Shown: piece by piece, positions 23,028 through 38,000 of the stretch
How positions within the stretch are numbered: position 1 is the stretch's first letter
Layout of the letters: the number at the start of each line of letters is the position of its first letter
Source of the DNA: Channa striata
Taxonomy: Eukaryota > Chordata > Actinopteri > Anabantiformes > Channidae
Assembly: GCA_033026295.1 (NCBI GenBank)
Contig: CM065176.1
Span: forward strand, 4,473,705-4,537,704
Direction of reading: 5' to 3'
Length of the DNA stretch: 64,000 bases
Notes under the pieces: model-generated
The model's database searches: none
What the model saw: only the letters and a program-made list of their open reading frames with translations
What the model was told of the DNA's origin: nothing
Translations under genes and position numbers: made by a program

Positions 23028-26000
23028 GTAAGAGAGACTGACTGGGAATGACATGTATTGAAGTGTGTTCATTACATTAGAAGTCAAGGTAATAACTCTA
23101 AATTATGCATGATCTCTTTTTTTGGAATTCTTTTGGAAATCAGGAATTTAGGCGGTGCAACTTACACATAACAAAAAATCCAGCAAAGTCCTAGAGGGTT
23201 TGTCTAGTAGTGTTTTTGACGACATGCTATTCATAATGAGTTGAGACATGCCGATCTAATAACAGTTTTTCCACAGGACAACACGATGTGACATGTTTTG
23301 ACTTTGATAATAGAAAAAACACTAAATGTACTAAATGGCAGTTTTAGCAAAGCATGATATTTCTCTAGTTATAGTCCAGTCAAAGTAGTTAAGTTCAAGG
23401 GATTAATCTCCAATAAAGTTTTGGTTTAAAGCAGCAGATCAGCAGAACAAACCCCAAAGACTGTGTGGGATTATTTGTATAGCATCATTTAGTGTTTCAT
23501 ATTAGACAATGCCATATAAGTTACTCAAGAACCACTAATGAAGAAAACTTCAGTGTTTTTCCTTTGTGTTGTGAGTAAAAAGATACATTAGTTCATATTT
23601 GGTGTCATCTTCAGTCTGCTAACCGCCATCATGAATCCTCCTACCACAGCAATAACATTCCACACTGTCAGAGCAGTTCTCCATGAAAAACATAAACATA
23701 AACGGCTATTTTCTACCGTCTGTTTCTGTTGCTGTTTGCTACACTGAAGAGACACAAGGACGGGCAGAAACGGTGTATGTCTTAGCATCTTTGGCACTGC
23801 ATTCTGTGTCATTCTGACACGACATACTCACAGCTGCTCAGGTCACAGTAGTAACCAACGTTTACATTTACATTTAGGCATTTGGCAGATGCTTTTATCC
23901 AAAGCCACTCACAGTGGCTTAAAGTGCTATCAAACAAATGTTACGGTTTCATGAGATGCAAGGAGAGAAAAAAAAGAAAAAGCAGGAATTTATTTTTTTT
24001 TTTTTTATAGGAAGAAACGGAAAAGTTCTGTTTTCAGCAGTGTTTTAAATGTAGTGAGTGAGGTCGCTGAGCGCACAGTTTGGCAGCTCATTCCCCCACC
24101 GTGGGATCACTGAGCTGAAGAGTTTTCCTTGGTGTCTTCTGTGTGGCGCTGGGACTGCCAGACGTCGTTCGCTGGCCGGGTGCAGGGGACGGGAGGGGTT
24201 GTAGACCTGAACGAATGAGTTTAAACAAGCCGGAGCTGTTGAGTTGACCACTCTGTGGGCAAGAGACAGAGCCTTGAACTTAATCCTAGCAGCCACAGGA
24301 AGCCAGTGCAGAGATCTGAAGAGTGGAGTGACGTGAGTCCTTTTTGGGTGGTTAAAGATAAGGCGTGCTGCTGCATTTTGGATCATCTGCAGGGGTTTGG
24401 TCGTGCATGCCGGTAACCCCATCAACAGTGCGTTGCAATAATCTAGACCAGATATGATCAATGCCTGCACAATGAGTTGAGTCGTGTACTCAGAGAGGTA
24501 GGGTCTGATCTGCAACGTTGCTGTTACTGACTAGCAATAGTGTGAGAGACTAAACCTAACACCTAAAATGCTCTGGATCATGTCCTAATTACTTGTCTCT
24601 GGAGCACCCTGGTATCCAAATGGTTTAAGGTGCATGTCACATAATCATAGTGTCTAAAAAAACAGGTTAAAAACTGAAAAATAATGAACGTCACACCGTG
24701 ATCATGGTGATTGATCTCCTGGAATGACACTGTGCTTTTATAGGGGCCTAGCGGGACCCGTTTTGCACATTATGTTTTTGTTGCTTCTTTTATCTAAACT
24801 GTACCTATTTATTGCAGAATTATATGTGACTTTCAACTTTATTTATATAACGCCAATTTAAAACAAAGTCATCTCAAGGCACTTTACATAATTAAGTAAA
24901 GACTATACAGACATTTAGAAACCCAAAAACCTGTAGGCAACAAAGAAAACTCCCAGAAGTTAATCAGGGTGCCTTGACAGTGGAAAGAGGAGAGAGAAAA
25001 GAACAGAGCAACAACAAAACATTATAGTGGGATGTGGGAGTCACAGCTCCAAAGCCGGGGACACCTGAAGAGAGGGAGAGAGAGGGGGAAAGACAAACGG
25101 GACAAAGAAAACACAGAGTTAATGTCAAAGTGGACATTATCAGTGCAGAGTCCCCAGAAGAGTGGAAGTGGCTCAGTGCAGAGCCAGTTGAATAGCAGGA
25201 TGACTATAACTAACTATAAGCTTTATCAAAAAGGAAGGTTTGGAGCCTAGTCTTAAAAGTAGAGAGGGTGTCTGCTTCCCCAATCTGGACTGGGAGCTGA
25301 CCAGGTGGTATATATCATATAGCATTATTTCCTAAAAAACAGCTTAAAGAATTATGCTTAATTTGGTCATATAGCAAATTAGGACCTTTTTGTATGTGGA
25401 TTTGTTTGGAAAATATATTATGTAAGAGGATATTTTCTGTAATTCTGTCTAAATGGGTAATTTAAACCCAAATAATCCAAACTTGGAGAGGCGAGCTTAA
25501 CTGGAATTGGTACATACAGCTTGAATAAATTTATGAATCTATTGTTTCTGTGTTCTCGTGTGATAAGTATATCAAAAAAGATGTTGCATGTCATATGCTG
25601 ATGTGTTCTATTGTCTATCCATGTACAGTGTGTCTAAGCATTAGAAGCAGCGCTTTAAGATGGTGCTGGAATAACTTCATATCTGAAGGGAAAGATAAGG
25701 CGCCCAGAGGGGAAAGTGGTTTGAGACTTGCAGAGGGGAGATTAGCACAGATGGGTTGGGCTGAGGGTCAGCCAAAAATAACAGCTAAAGTATTATTTCC
25801 AGACATTTTTCGGAGAAACTTCTATTTGAAGAGAAGTGCTGTTAAACGGTTAGACTACCCTTCCCCAGATTCCTCAATTTTTCTTTTTTCAGTTAGCTAG
25901 AAAATCACATACTGACCTGAAAATGAGACAAATGTATTTCACATGGGACTTTAGAGACACTCCAGATGAAGCTTTTACTTCTCCTCTGCTTATTTTCATA

Positions 26001-29000
26001 TATAGATTTTGGAGATTTTTCTTCTCATTTCCTTTTTTTTGGCAGCCACTAAAGATGTAGCCCCTGTCAGGCAAACTGTAGTAGTCTGAAGCCTACACTG
26101 GTTCACACCGTAGCAGTGTGTGAACATTAATCAACCTTCATCTTTAGAAATGTAATGCCAATATGAATTCACAGAGCTAATAATTTTTTGTCCCTCTTTC
26201 TCTCACAACTGTCAACATATAATTTAAATAGTTACAGCCAAAAATATTCCCTTCACACAATACATACTGAGACAATGGTCACCATTGTCATTTGTTTCAT
26301 CAATAACTAAAGGACTAGGCAGAGCCTACTGAATGGATTTGAACTGAGTCCCAGCATTAATCAAAAAGGTTTTATCTTCACTAAAACTTCTGTTAAGTAT
26401 CTGTCGTTAGCTGCCAAATGTTTCACTCTGATAACCCAGTTTCTAGTTTTATCTGCTTTGTCTGCTTTCCTTCTTCTGTTTTGTGCTTGGACGGTCATAT
26501 ACAGTTTGAGTTTAACTAGAGCATTTATGCAAAAAATGTTGCCCTTCTCAAACACTGTGAGAACACCCATTCCACGACCCCTTATCATATTTTTAACCTT
26601 TATAACCAAATATCTAAATGCCTTATACCTAACCTAAACCTAATTTTAACTTTAATTCCAAAGCCAAGTCTTAAGCCTCACATGAGCATTTAAATTTTAA
26701 ATGGTGAGGATGCCAAAATGTTCTCACAGTAGTTTCAAGCTCAAATTTGTTCATACAAAAATAAACAGCATGCGCACACATGCAGTTTTTGGTGATGTAT
26801 GAAAATTGTTATTTTTTGTAAATGTCCTCATTGTGAGAAATTAAAAAATATATTGTGAAAGCAAAATATATATTGTGCAATATATAATCCTATTTAATTA
26901 TTTAGAACCTGTAACACCTGCTGTGAGGTATTACATCTTCTGCCTTCTTAACCCTTCTCAGTGTCTGATCATCGGTGGGGGTCCTTGTGGTCTACGAACA
27001 GCCATTGAACTGGCCCTGCTGGGCTGCAAAGTTGTGGTGATAGAGAAGAGAGACACCTTTTCCAGAAACAACGTGCTCCACCTGTGGCCATTCACCATCC
27101 ACGACCTTAGGGGCCTCGGAGCCAAGAAGTTCTACGGCAAGTTCTGCGCTGGCTCCATCGACCACATCAGTAAGTCTGATACCTCTTGTTTTTTTGGATA
27201 GTTCAGAAAAATTATATATTAACAAACCTCTTGTCAAGAGATTGATATGTAATAAGGGAGCAGCACTTTAAGTGATATGAAAAAATAACTGGAAGAATTA
27301 AACTGATTTCATGGGATTTAGAATAAAAATGTTCTGCATCTTGTGGGTTTTCTAGAACCATGGAAAGTTCAGTATTACATAGTGTTTCGCAAAAATATCT
27401 TGATACAGGGAACAGTTGAACCAACCAGTGTTTTACCAACTCATCTGTTGGTTATGACTTGACCAGTTTTCATTCAATTGTTAGTTTGTTAACCTTGAGT
27501 TGGCTTTGTGTACTTTTTGGACAACTCCAGGTATCCGTCAGCTCCAGCTGATGCTGTTGAAAGTGAGTCTTATTCTGGGAGTTGAGATTCATGTCAATGT
27601 GGAGTTCATCAAACTTGTGGAGCCGCCAGCAGAGCAGACGGACGACAGTGAGTCTGTGTGTGAGTGTGAGAGAGAGAGATGTTAAAGGGTCATGAGTGGC
27701 AAAGACATGCAGGGACTCACTTGCATATCTCAGCTATATATGGAAAGCTCTCTGCTCTCAACACGTGGTAAAGTGATCAGAAATGTTCTTAGAAAGGACA
27801 CATCAGCAGTGGCAGACTTTGGATATGAAGTGATCTGTGGAAAATAATCTATTGATAGTCTGCTGATAGTTACAGTTTAGATGCTAAATATGTTGGAGGG
27901 GCCTTTCTCACTGAACACTCCAGGGAACACAATACAACCATTTAATAATCTAAAGAACAACATACGGTAAAACTGATCATATAAACCACAGAGAAAAGAA
28001 AAGCTTTCCATATTTAATCATCTCTTCAACCTGGTATATGACCAAGTTGTGTGACATATCACACCAACTCCCTATCATCTGCCTTTCCTTTACTGTTTTT
28101 GCATATTACATGGACATCAAGGTATGAAGACAATCAAACCGAAGTGGATAAATGTGCTTTGTTGTGTCCTTCTATAGGCCCAAGGTGGCGAGCAGAGGTT
28201 CGGCCCACCAGCCATCCCGTCTCAGGCTTTGACTTTGATGTGGTCATTGGAGCTGACGGACGCAAGAACACATTAGATGGTGAGAAAGGAGGACAATGAA
28301 CAGAAATTACAAAAGGGAATAACGACGAGGTAACCTGTAGCAGTTCATGGACTTCAAAGTGTTTTTGCCACTAACCAGCATTTGTGGGACATTTTCCCTG
28401 CAGTCACAGCACTGTTTGTTGTTATTACTGGGAATGAGGTGAGGTGTCCCAAAGCTGCTTTCAGTTATCAGGCAAAGCATTTCCTGTTGACATAGTTTTA
28501 ACTGGAAGCTTAACAGTGTGTGTATTAGGTCAGTGGTGTGTGTGTGTGTGTGTGTGTGTCCGTACGTGCTGATTTATGAACAGTTGCAGACCTTTATGGG
28601 TTCAGTCCAGCCATAATTAATAATTTGTGTTTTTTACTCCTCTGAGTATGTGTGTATGTGTCAGCAACATACTAAAGTAACTGATTACAACAATCATAAA
28701 CAATCTTCTCCCTAAACGGTCAATTCCAAAATAATTTGTTTCCATGACTCCTTTGTGTAAACTAATGGGGAAAGTTTGAGAATTAGCCTTTAGAGAGTTG
28801 TATGTCCTTCCACAGGTTTTGGTCGCAAAGAGTTTCGAGGGAAGTTGGCCATCGCCATTACAGCAAACTTTGTCAACAGGAACACCACAGCAGAGGCCAA
28901 AGTAGAAGAAATCAGTGGCGTGGCCTTCATCTTTAACCAGAAGTTTTTTTTGGATCTTAAGGAGGAGACAGGTATAGAGCAGATGGCTCTATTGTCTGTT

Positions 29001-32000
29001 TGAAATGGGCAACATGCTCGTTTTCACCTCTGTTGACTAAATCTGCTCATGTTTTCAGGAATTGACTTGGAGAACATAGTTTACTACAAAGACAACACCC
29101 ACTACTTTGTCATGACAGCGAAGAAACAGAGTCTGCTGGACAAAGGGGTCATCATAAATGTGAGTGCACTCACACACATGCAAGTGTACAGACAGCGCTA
29201 TTCATTTTTACACAAAGTTTTAGTCATTCTTAAGTTCTTCAATACATTGTATGAAAATGAAGAGTCACAGAACGTATTGATTGTTATTAGCTATGTATTT
29301 TGAGAGAGCATGTACTGTGGGAATGTCCCATTATCAATACAAGAATTAGGTACTGGGTCAGATATTGCCCTTGTGACTTTCCCTGATACCATAACAAATT
29401 CCTGGGGGGTTGAATTTCTTGGGGAGAGGGTGGGTCGTTTTGGAATCATCATTGGTCAAACACCTGTTGCCTGTGAGTGGTCAAATATACACATGATCAC
29501 ATCTCAGCTACAGCAGACACAGCAGTATATCCGTAACCCACACAAAAAAGGATCATTCAGTCTTGATGCATTGTTCTTTCCTCCTCCTCCCCAGTGTGTA
29601 AAAATGATAACATCTGCCCCACTCTTGCATTTTAAATGACCTCAGGTTGTGTGTCACCTTTTCTGTGACATGCACAATGTACATTAAACTGTTCCTGCTT
29701 TATATAAAAAGCCACATGAGCCTGTGATGTTCCCAAAGGTTCAGAGTATCGGAGGTTCCAGTTTACAGGTCATTCAGTTTATGCAGTGGAAAAGAACTAG
29801 AAGTGTTTTTTTGGATATACAGGAATGGGGTGTGTGCATGTGTGTGCGCCAGAGAGTTCAGCAGCTAGCTTTGGCAGTGACTGATGAGCTTCCATATTGG
29901 ATGATAATGAAATTGAGCTCTAATTATAAACTTGTGTTCTCCAGTTTTTCTTCTGTGTGCCCCTCCACACACACTCAAACCCCATCATACACACAAACGC
30001 CATGAGTCACCTTTCCCCTCATTAAAGGTCTCAATCCTCCACAGAAATTAGACAGTGTGACTAAGGTTATTATTACAGCATCTGGACACAGACAGGAAGA
30101 TCGCTCCCAAACCCTGTTAACCAGCAGCGGTCTGTACAATCCTCTGAAAACACACACACGTTTGAACTCAAACATGTGCTCAAACTGTGGATGGAGTATC
30201 TCCTTTTTTTTCCTCCCTGTCTTTTTGTTTCATACACACAGGTGCTGTAACCCTGCCCCGCTACCCCTCTGCAGTCTCCATCTCCTCTTACATTATCCAT
30301 TAGTGCAGAGTGACAAATCAGTGTGTCAACTGCTTGGCAACATGCTTTCATATGGTCAAACCTTAGATGACTAACTAATGTATCATATCAACTGCATGCC
30401 TCTTGCAGCAGGCCATTTTGACACCTTTGCGTGGATACTGCACAAGGGGTGTCGCGTGTTGGAGCCATTCTGTTCCTCCTTCAGTAAAACGCATCAGTTT
30501 AGATTTACCTTTAATTAAATAAAAAAACTTTAATCTCGTTCATAAATAAGTTCTGATCTTGTTTCATGTCTGAAAAGACTAGTTCGGATGAAAATATGGA
30601 ATAGTGATGCAGCTCACTTTTCTTACAAGTCATGATGAGATAATGAGAGTTATCTCCTGAGTGACTCAGGAGGAGTTGACATCATTGTTCGGGGTGGGCA
30701 TGTTTCGACTCAACAGTAACTACTGACGATTTCAGGTTGTAGCATCACGGAGGTATAAATTGATGTGATGATCAACTGCAGCAGTAAACATAGCCCAATG
30801 ATGAAAATTTGTAACCAGAAAAGACTGTAGGTGAAAGCCTAAACATTTCTCAGCATGCATAGTCCCAAACTCTTAAAGCATTTAAAACAATCTTAACTAT
30901 TGGAAAAAAATTATATCGAAAAAAGGGCTAGGACATTTTAAATATCACAACTCTGGAAATTACTACCTCTTAATTCTATTAATGTAAACTTGTTTTAAAG
31001 CCATTGCAGCAGCAAGTTTTTACAAAGAGCAGCATTACTTTTTTATTTGGAGCCATGTTTCCTGGTCTTCATCAACATCTGGCTCTTTAGCTAAAGATTT
31101 CCATATTGTTTGTAACATTCATTTTGTTGTAATGCACTCCAGTAAGTCGATTTCCTAACTTATTTAAATGATGAGATGTGATTATTTTGGAGATTATTTT
31201 TTAAGATTTGTTTTTCATGATTTTGTCAACATAGTATTTAATGGACATCCAGCTAATACAAATGTTACTTGATCAGAAATTAAACTTGATTTTTTATTAT
31301 TATAGCAATGGGGAAACTAAAAATGTTTCTTTTACTGTAGCTACTACTGTAACTTGTTTACTCTTACACTCCTTGACAATTATTGTTTCTTCTGATAAGT
31401 GAAAGGGCATTTGTACTAGCTTTGTAAGTGTTATTAATATTATGTTAGATGTAGAGTTAAGTTTGCATCCCCTTGCATAAGAAAGGCACGTAGGTGGTTG
31501 CAATCTAAACTGAAGCTTTTTTTTACCTGTAAAACTAGGATTATATTCAGCTTTTCTTAAGGGCACGTAGGCAGAACAAAACACTGCAGAGTGGAGTGAC
31601 TGATGCCTCCTGGTTTTAAAATCATGTCTTAAGCGTTTTGTTGACTTGTGTCACTGCAGGACTACATAGAAACAGAGCGACTGCTGAGCTCTGACAATGT
31701 CAACCAGGAAGCCTTGCTCTCCTACGCCCGCGAGGCAGCTGACTTTGGCACAAACTACCAGCTGCCATCCCTGGACTATGCCATCAATCACTATGGGCAG
31801 CCAGATGTGGCCATGTTTGACTTCACCTGCATGTACGCTTCAGAGAATGCCGCTCTAATCAGGGAGAAACATGGACACCAGCTCCTGGTTGCACTGGTGG
31901 GAGATAGTCTACTTGAGGTAATGACTTTGTTTAGTCAGGGTTGTTTGATACTTTATTACTGTTTGGCCTCCACTGTGACTCAGGCTCAGCTTGTACATGT

Positions 32001-35000
32001 TTTTGCTGACCTCATGTTCTCTGCTTACAGCCCTTCTGGCCGATGGGAACAGGCTGTGCTCGGGGTTTTCTGGCAGCCTTTGACACAGCCTGGATGGTGA
32101 GGGGCTGGGCACAGGGCAGGAGCCCTCTGGAGATACTGGCTGAGAGGTGTGTGTTTGTGTGTGTGTTCCCTGCAATTACTTTTGTCTGTGCTCAGACGAC
32201 AGTCAGTGTTGTAGCGTGTGGTAGTTTCTGTGGTCTGTGATATACCGAGGACGAGAACTGTCACATCATGTTTTTGTTTCATGAACATTAAATCTCAATA
32301 TCAAATGGTCAGCATATAACCATCCTCTCTGGAGGAAGCCCCTTTTCCATATCTAATAAACACCATTATCTTTCTGCTTCAGGAACACTCAAGTTTAGTT
32401 TTCTTCTAAAATGACTTTCAGACTGGAATTTTAGAGGCTTGATAGACACATTCTAGCATAAATACTGTTTTTTTTTTTTTTTTTTATTTACATAATATTG
32501 CCAAGCATGACACTGAAACTTTAGTTGTATTATAGTGACAGAGCATTGAAAAGGCAAAAAAGATAAACATACATTTGTCCATCCCTGCATTCATTCATCT
32601 CTCTGATTCTAATGAATACCATAATTCAGAATTGCTTTGAAATTTCTTTACATTTGACCATAGTCACCCTCTTCAAGGTTTTGGTCCTTAAAAATCAAGA
32701 TCAGGGTAGCCTAACATCTGTCCCATTCTTCTAAACATAATATCTCAGGAACAGGTGGAACAGATTTCATTACATCTGGCCCAAATTTCCACTTGGACTC
32801 ATGCATGAGCTAATTAGAATATGAATTTGGAAAGACATGCCTGTAAGCTGCAACCTGACTGGTTGGCAAAGGCATAGGGCAGTAATTTTAGTTATAGTTA
32901 ATTTACTGGACGGTTCCTCGTTTATACATTAAATCAATAATGATCTGAACAAGCTGACATGTGCTTATGCTAATCCAGACTGAATTAGCATAAGTACGTT
33001 CCAAGGTATGCTGATGTTAACAAAATTATAAGAAAAGGCTGTTTTCTTTCTTCAGCTTGATCCAATATGTGCGTCTTCACATGGATTAAGTGGTTAGTTC
33101 AGTCTTGTTCTCTGATCTTTAAGGCTTCAGTTTCTCAAGCCTTGTGTCTGCCCTGTTCTTAACCAGGGAGAGTATTTACAGACTGCTACCTCAGACCACC
33201 CCAGAGAACATCAGTAAAAACTTTGAACAGTACACCATCGACCCTGCTACTCGCTACCCCAATCTCAACTCCAGCTGTGTACGCCCACATCAGGTACGCC
33301 CCAGCTTTTTGATTCCTGAATATTATTATAGTTATTAAAAAGGCACATATTTCCCAATTAAACAGCACTTTTATATTTAGTGAGTTTTCATTTTTGCTGT
33401 GCTGACATGCAGCCAGTGTTTAATTACATTTGTTCAAGCATGCGTTGTATGTATAATTACCTTTGTTTTGGCCATGATTGAAAACCAAGCTGCAGGTTAT
33501 GACCACAATGTTTTTTTGTTTGTTTTTTTCTCTTAGGTTCGCCACCTTCATATTGATGGTCAACAGGCCTCGTCTAACCTGGAAAGAGGAGGCCCCACAC
33601 GTAGATCAGTCAACCTCTCCAGAAGAGGTGATAGGCCCCTTGAATGAATAAAACACTCACTGATTCTCAAACTCAAGCTGTCAGCCTTTTGAGATAATGG
33701 TTCAAAATAGTGGAAACTGTGGTCAGTAGATGCATTTAGGAACTTTAGTTCTTTCAAACCTTTGCAAACCTTTGCAAACGAGGACACTTCCTTCTAATAA
33801 TTAATAATAATAATTAAGAAACCTATTCTGGGTATTTTTGATTTCTAGAAAATGCTACAGATGGATAACATTACACCCACACAAGGCTCAAACATGATGC
33901 ATTCAGCAGGCATGTGCCATCCTGGTTTACGCTACAACAGCACATTTGGACTGATTAAGAAAATGGAACTTCCCTCTTTCTGCTTCCCCATGATGGGATT
34001 CTCCTCGTAGGATAGCAAAGCCATTTTTAACAGTATGAAACAGCACCTCCGAAATGTTGTTATAATAAACATATTAGCAAATAGAAATTTCCTTAATGTT
34101 ACCTTTGTTAACCTTAATAAACCAACACTAGCTTTTTCATATTTGTTTCACTCTACAGAAAGTATTTTGACTTATAGCTAGAATAAAACTATTGAAAGGG
34201 ATAAACAGCTTTCCCATAATTGGGTTATGTCCTAAATGGATGCAGCCATGAAGGTTAACCTCAGTTGTTTGTTTTGCATTTGAGATTGTTTCCATATTTC
34301 AAGATATGCTGTATTCCTCCTCTGCAGAGTCTGAGGTGCGTCCTAGCCGGCTGCTTACCTGGTGTCAGAAGCAGACGCAGGGCTACAGGGGGGTCCACAT
34401 TACTAACCTCACTTCCTCCTGGAGGAGCGGCCTGGCTCTCTGTGCTCTTATCCACCGCCAGGGCCCTAATCTCATGTAAGAGCACACATGAAAGCTCACT
34501 CACACAGCATAAAGGAAAAGCTGAGTATTAGTTACCAGTTACCAGTCTACACCAGCTCTTTTTGAACTAAGCCGGTCAACTATGTAAATGAGAAGAATAA
34601 AATGAATCCTTCAGCTCAAGTTGTATTTAACAGTTCCTTGTGATGATTCTCTGATGCTCCACTTGTCCAACTTTTTTTTTTCTTCAAGATGCATGGGTAA
34701 TTAAATCCAAACGAATGTGATTATCTTATTCACCGGACGGCAGGCGGCCAAACAGCCCACACAACTTGATCCGGTCTTCTCACACACAACTGGCAAAGCA
34801 AATAAAAGTGTCAGAGTGATCAAGTGGAAAGGACGTCATATTTTAGAGGCTCGTTTTGTTGACTCCAGCATGTTATTTTAGGCCATTGTCATAGCAGCAG
34901 ACACGTGACTGTAATTCCACACATACTGTCAACTCTCAAATGAAGATGATGGGATATCATGAACTGTTGGCTTGCCAAGAAAATTCTTGGTACTCAAATG

Positions 35001-38000
35001 ATGAATCATAATAAATAGATTTAGTGGCTTATTATCTTTACTACTAGGTAACATGAAACCTCAGCATTTTACCCTGCTAATTGTATACACACTAACATGC
35101 AAAAGATTCCTGTTATAATAGGATCTTAAATGTTGTTACAGTGATAACATTAACAGATAAATGGTATTGGCATTGTGCTCAAAGCAATAGGTGAGGTTGG
35201 TACAACTTAGACTGAGGAAAGGTGGCAGTGTATAGTTTTCAAGTCACTATGCTTGCATCATACATTTAAAAAACTGTTTTCAAGGTTTTCTTGTAAGAAA
35301 CACTAGGTTTACATGTTATATTATGTGTATTCTTGAGTGCCAACAATATATTAAATCCAGATTTATTTTTAATCTCTTTCTTTTGCATCGATATTGTCAG
35401 CAACCATGTAGTGGTAAAATGTGGTTTGGAACACCTGTGCACTGCAGACGAAATAGTGTTTTGCGCTCCATTGCACCAGTTGGCGGTCTCCTTCTCCCCC
35501 ACATTTTACAATATTACTACATTTTGTTGGAGTGTTGAAGTCACTATTTCTTAGTCACTGGTATAGATTGGAGTCACCTGTAGTACAATTTATACTACTG
35601 TATGAACGAGCACCAGATATTATTGGGAAAAAAAAAAAAACAAGGTGATTTCCACAGCTCAAAATCCTACAGGGCACCTTGCCCAAGAATTTAGGCCAGA
35701 GATCTACTTGGCCTCTATTTATTCACTTGCACATCATGACAAACTCTCATATCAAGCATTTACTGGGAGCGTTGTTTGGGGAAATTCCCAAGGATTTTTG
35801 TCCTGCATTTGCTGTGTACACTGTTTATTTTGTGCAAAAGCAGAAAAACGTCCATGTCCCGTCAGGGATGATTAGGCCTGATTATGTCACCAAGAGGATA
35901 ACATTTTAAATCACTCATACATACCCAAAGCACACAAGGACGTGTGTAAACAATGTTGCAATTGTTGTTGCCACAAACAAGTTAAAAAGCGAGTATATCC
36001 TTGACCTTATTCTGAAATAATAGTCAGGCCAAACTTTAGGCTTTTCCTGTGGTAATACACACTCACACGTAATCCAGGGTACACTAACCTCCCCTCCCTC
36101 CTCTCTGTCAATTTCAGTGATTATGACGCTCTTAACGAAGAGGACGTAGCTGGAAACAACCAGTTGGCATTTGATGTGGCTGAGCAGAAGTTCGGCATCC
36201 AGCCTGTAACAACTGGAAAGGATATGGCTGCACAGGCCGAGCCAGACAAGCTCCTGATGGTCCTCTACCTCTCCAAATTCTACGAGGCCTTCAGGAATTC
36301 ACCTCTAAACAATAATGGTCAGGGTCCTTCCTGCTTCTGTTACCTGCCCACATAATCAGTGAACCTCAAATTAATTGTCTAAAGCTAAATGGCAAGTAAT
36401 TGTGAATATGTTGTGAGTACTGAGGAGTGATCCATTCAGGTTGAAGTGACAAATGCTGAAAGTGAGAGCTTACTCTTAGCTGTACGGTGTATGAACATGT
36501 GGTTTCTATCATGCCTAATGGATTTATTTCAGTGTTTGTCAGAATTATAACTGATGATTTTTGAGACAGAAAACAAAATTCTCCCACTCCCCAGTACCAG
36601 TTTGATGATGATAATAATAATTAATACCTAGTTTGGTAACAGTGTCAGTCCAGCATATAAAAGGTAGGTCCAGCAAAGCAAAAAACACACACTGTGTAGT
36701 GGATTGTTGAGTGCAGAGATTCACCCAAACCACCAAAAATGTGTAATATGAAACTAAACCAAAACACGGTAAAAACAGGATATTTCTTCTCTCCTTCTTA
36801 TCTTGCAGAAATTGCAAGACAGTTTACATATGTCACTACTTACCCCAGTTGTGGACACATTTTCAGTGTTTCTTTTAATGTCGGGTAAATCCACTATACA
36901 TTCAGCTAAAGCACAGATCTAGTTGTATCTAAATATCTGAGGTTCGGGGAGCTGGAGATGCATGTTGCACAACCGGGGTCAGGTCGATCCCTGCCAGAGA
37001 CATTACTGGTATGTGTGCAATGTTTTTGGAAGTAATATCCAGTGACTCTAGTGACGTCCTCAACTTTGGATGTTCCATCATTTATAAGCTCGAGCCACGA
37101 TTCACTTACAGTTACTTTCATACTTTCATTGTTGCTGCAGGCCTCTGTACAAGTCTCACTGGGAAAGTCCTAACCTGTGGAAAGATGGGAAATGTTTTTA
37201 CAGTCAATTTGATGGTGACTTAACTGTTGACATTTACACCTGTTGGTATGATTGGATATAAAATGCTGAGGTTTTGTTTTTTTGTTGTTTTGGTACCACA
37301 GTTAGTGATGCCAACTACACTGTGTACCGTTGTATTAGAAAGGCCTTGTACAACATGTTAGTAGTTTAGCAAAAGTTGGGCAACGGTCAGTGCTTTGTCA
37401 CAGCTGATGGACCTGGCTTTTGACTGTTTTGAGTGACTGGGAGAAAAGCACTACTTCATAATCTGTTGTTTATTTAATGTCTGTTTTTTTAATATTTAAA
37501 AAATGCTATTGTTGCCTCTGTGAGCAGAGCTTCTATGCTCAATAAGGATAAGGCCGGCAATAGTTTATATTTTGTTAGAATCCCATAAAAAGAAAAGTCA
37601 ACAATGAGTTGCAATACCCAGTCCCGGTTTTAGTTTGTCTTGTGCCAGAGAGCTCCACTGTTTCACTGCAGTTGAATAAGTTAAAAATCAGTTGTGGATT
37701 CACAGTTGTTGCACCAAGTAGATGCAATTCATTGTGAACTTTAGTCCTTTCACAGACAAAAATAGAGAAAATCACCAGCCTTCTAATTATAACGAATACA
37801 TATTATAATTAATTAATTATAAATAAGCAAATAAAAATGCTGTTGCCTGCATGATTTTCCAGGTAAAGGAGATCCTGATGAAAATGGTGAAGAATATTCA
37901 TCTACAGCCAACCACAAAGTGCTACAACTGCCTCAGCCCAGGAAGAGGACACCCAGGGTACATTGAAAAATGTGTAATTTTATTTAATTGTATTTGTCTT

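Noticed and set aside
29310..29639. 109-codon plus-strand ORF
   Set aside because: It lies in mical2 intron 7, has no splice context that keeps phase, and no recognised similarity.
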